Origin: Patescibacteria group bacterium
Lineage (GTDB): Bacteria > Patescibacteriota > Minisyncoccia > Phycocordibacterales > JAGLOS01
Assembly: GCA_018814635.1 (NCBI GenBank)
Contig: JAHIYV010000100.1
Span: 1-6,227 of the forward strand
Reading direction: 5' to 3'
Length of the DNA: 6,227 bases
Shown: piece after piece, positions 5,932 to 6,227 of the stretch
Numbering within the stretch: the stretch's first letter is position 1
Layout: every line of letters begins with the position of its first letter
Position numbers and translations under genes: made by a program
Notes under the pieces: generated by a model
What the model saw: only the letters and a program-made list of their open reading frames with translations
What the model was told of the DNA's origin: nothing
Database searches by the model: none

Positions 5932-6138
5932 ATGAAAAAATTTTTAGAATACCTGTCGGTAGGGATTGCCCTACTGGCAGGTATATGGGTGTGTTTTTTG
6001 CTTTTCGTGGTGGTTACTCACCGCGGAGAGCTTCTCGCACTTGCGCCACGCTTCACTTGGGAGCTGGCCCTCGCAATCCCTTTGTGGGGTTGCATAATAG
6101 GCTTCGGACTTAAAGCTCTTAGCGAACGAATTCGTTAA
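5932..6138 (+). CDS. Small two-helix membrane protein, family unknown
   Basis: This 68-residue product is not recognised. Two hydrophobic helices are plain: about residues 7-28 (GIALLAGIWVCFLLFVVV core) and about 43-62 (WELALAIPLWGCIIGFGL core). They are joined by a polar loop of about 14 residues and end in the basic tail KALSERIR, so both ends probably face the cytoplasm. ATG 5932 is preferred over the in-frame GTG at 5923 because GGGGGTGA lies five bases before it. The gene has its own strong promoter and a hairpin over its SD. G+C is above 50% at 6001-6120 (66 of 120 bases), well above the dcw genes. Small size, hydrophobic helices and a folded leader recall type I toxins or holin-like proteins, but that is only an analogy. 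The alternative is that this is part of a structured RNA and the frame is incidental. Confidence 0.6.
   Translation: MKKFLEYLSVGIALLAGIWVCFLLFVVVTHRGELLALAPRFTWELALAIPLWGCIIGFGLKALSERIR
5949..5984 (+). other. 16-bp RNA hairpin inside the small membrane protein gene
   Basis: Bases 5949-5964 pair with 5969-5984 around the loop ATTG. The core arms are ACCTGTCGGTAGGG and CCCTACTGGCAGGT. All 16 positions pair in + strand RNA, two of them as wobbles (U.G and G.U); these would be A.C mismatches on the other strand. It starts 17 bases after the A of the ATG, so it could slow initiating ribosomes or serve as a protein site. The structure is far better than expected for ordinary coding DNA. Confidence 0.7.
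6073..6093 (+). other. Short RNA hairpin inside the small membrane protein gene
   Basis: GCAATCCC (6073-6080) pairs with GGGGTTGC (6086-6093) around TTTGT, with one U.G wobble on the + strand. A smaller GAGA/TCTC hairpin lies upstream near 6024-6034. Together with 5949-5984 they make this short gene unusually rich in local stems. Confidence 0.5.
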
Positions 6139-6141
6139 GAG
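6116..6141 (+). other. Hairpin enclosing the stop codon
   Basis: CTCTTAGCGAA (6116-6126) pairs with TTCGTTAAGAG (6131-6141) around the tetraloop CGAA: 11 pairs, one of them G.U on the + strand. The TAA at 6136-6138 lies in the 3' arm. No U-run follows, so termination is unlikely. The fold could protect the 3' end or be one arm of a longer structured RNA. Confidence 0.6.
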
Positions 6142-6151
6142 AATATCCAAA

Positions 6152-6194
6152 CGCAGGTTTTCGGTGGCATGACCTGCGGGAAATAAAAAACCGA
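6152..6194 (+). ncRNA. Candidate H-type pseudoknot after the stop codon
   Basis: Stem 1 pairs CGCAGGT (6152-6158) with ACCTGCG (6172-6178). TCGGT in its loop (6161-6165) can pair with ACCGA (6190-6194) across an A-rich linker (6179-6189). The order of parts (stem 1, short loop, stem 2, A-rich third loop) is that of compact pseudoknots found in riboswitches, tmRNA and recoding signals. It does not match any of these consensuses that I know. Stem 1 is convincing; the 5-bp second stem is tentative. Confidence 0.45.
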
Positions 6195-6196
6195 GA

Positions 6197-6227
6197 GCCA
6201 GAAAAGTGAAAGCCTAAACTTTCCGGC
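6197..6227 (+). other. Imperfect hairpin cut by the window edge
   Basis: GCC (6197-6199) with GGC (6225-6227) and GAAAAGT (6201-6207) with ACTTTC (6218-6223) form a stem with one A.C mismatch and one bulged A. An alternative pairs GAAAG (6208-6212) with CTTTC (6219-6223). The structure may continue past the window. Unlike its neighbours, its imperfection does not favour the + strand. Confidence 0.35.

Noticed and set aside
6152..6194. preQ1-type riboswitch
   Set aside because: The topology (short stem, A-rich third loop) is similar, but loop sequence and sizes do not fit the preQ1-I consensus I know, and no queuosine gene is visible.
5837..6227. RNase P RNA, tmRNA, 4.5S RNA or group II intron 5' end
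   Set aside because: None of the expected conserved blocks (such as GAGGAAAGTCC of RNase P, the tmRNA termini or a GTGYG intron start with matching domains) is present.
1..6227. Alternative genetic code with TGA as glycine, or tRNA genes
   Set aside because: All main frames are open without in-frame TGA and end in TAA or TAG at natural C-termini. No cloverleaf with a T-arm GTTCRA motif in the right context was found.

Overview
The window is a low-GC bacterial segment, roughly one third G+C by eye, using the standard bacterial code with no in-frame TGA. It carries a minimal division and cell wall (dcw) cluster. The MraZ and RsmH sequences, short intergenic gaps, general lack of Shine-Dalgarno (SD) sites and poor matches outside core motifs suggest a Candidate Phyla Radiation (Patescibacteria, Parcubacteria-like) genome. 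That assignment is an inference from sequence character, not a database result.

Left part (1-1790). A possible 15-codon C-terminus of a + strand gene ends at 48 and converges on a minus-strand HD-domain hydrolase gene (305-1357). A strong bidirectional hairpin terminator lies between them (218-258). The HD gene has its own promoter (1499-1527). Its leader can fold into a 24-bp stem whose imperfections are all G.U wobbles in the HD transcript. The gene also contains an almost identical 48-base-period tandem duplication that doubles the helix carrying the last predicted metal-binding Asp. Between the divergent genes lie a perfect 18-bp hairpin built from three direct copies and one inverted copy of a 10-mer, and a row of GTGG boxes at 10-11 base spacing typical of MraZ operators.

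Centre (1791-5189). mraZ, rsmH, an FtsL-like small bitopic protein and a class B penicillin-binding protein (FtsI type) lie on the + strand with gaps of 12 and 7 bases and then a 1-base overlap, so they read as one operon. MraZ probably represses its own operon through the GTGG array. RsmH methylates 16S rRNA. The FtsL-like protein and the transpeptidase act at the septum. No mraY, mur genes or ftsW follow in this window.

Right part (5190-6227). About 610 bases of mostly non-coding, AT-rich DNA contain hairpins, a short near-palindrome and a REP/MITE-like palindromic repeat. A near-consensus sigma-70 promoter (TTGACA, 17 bases, TGCTATACT) then drives a leader that folds into a 21-bp hairpin burying the only strong SD sequence in the window. 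This is followed by a 68-residue two-helix membrane protein gene of clearly higher G+C. Further hairpins lie inside that gene, at its stop codon and beyond it, and a possible H-type pseudoknot follows the stop. Most wobble pairs favour the + strand RNA. This is the least explained part of the window: it may be a small membrane protein under RNA-structure control, for example type I toxin-like, or part of a larger structured RNA cut off by the window edge.
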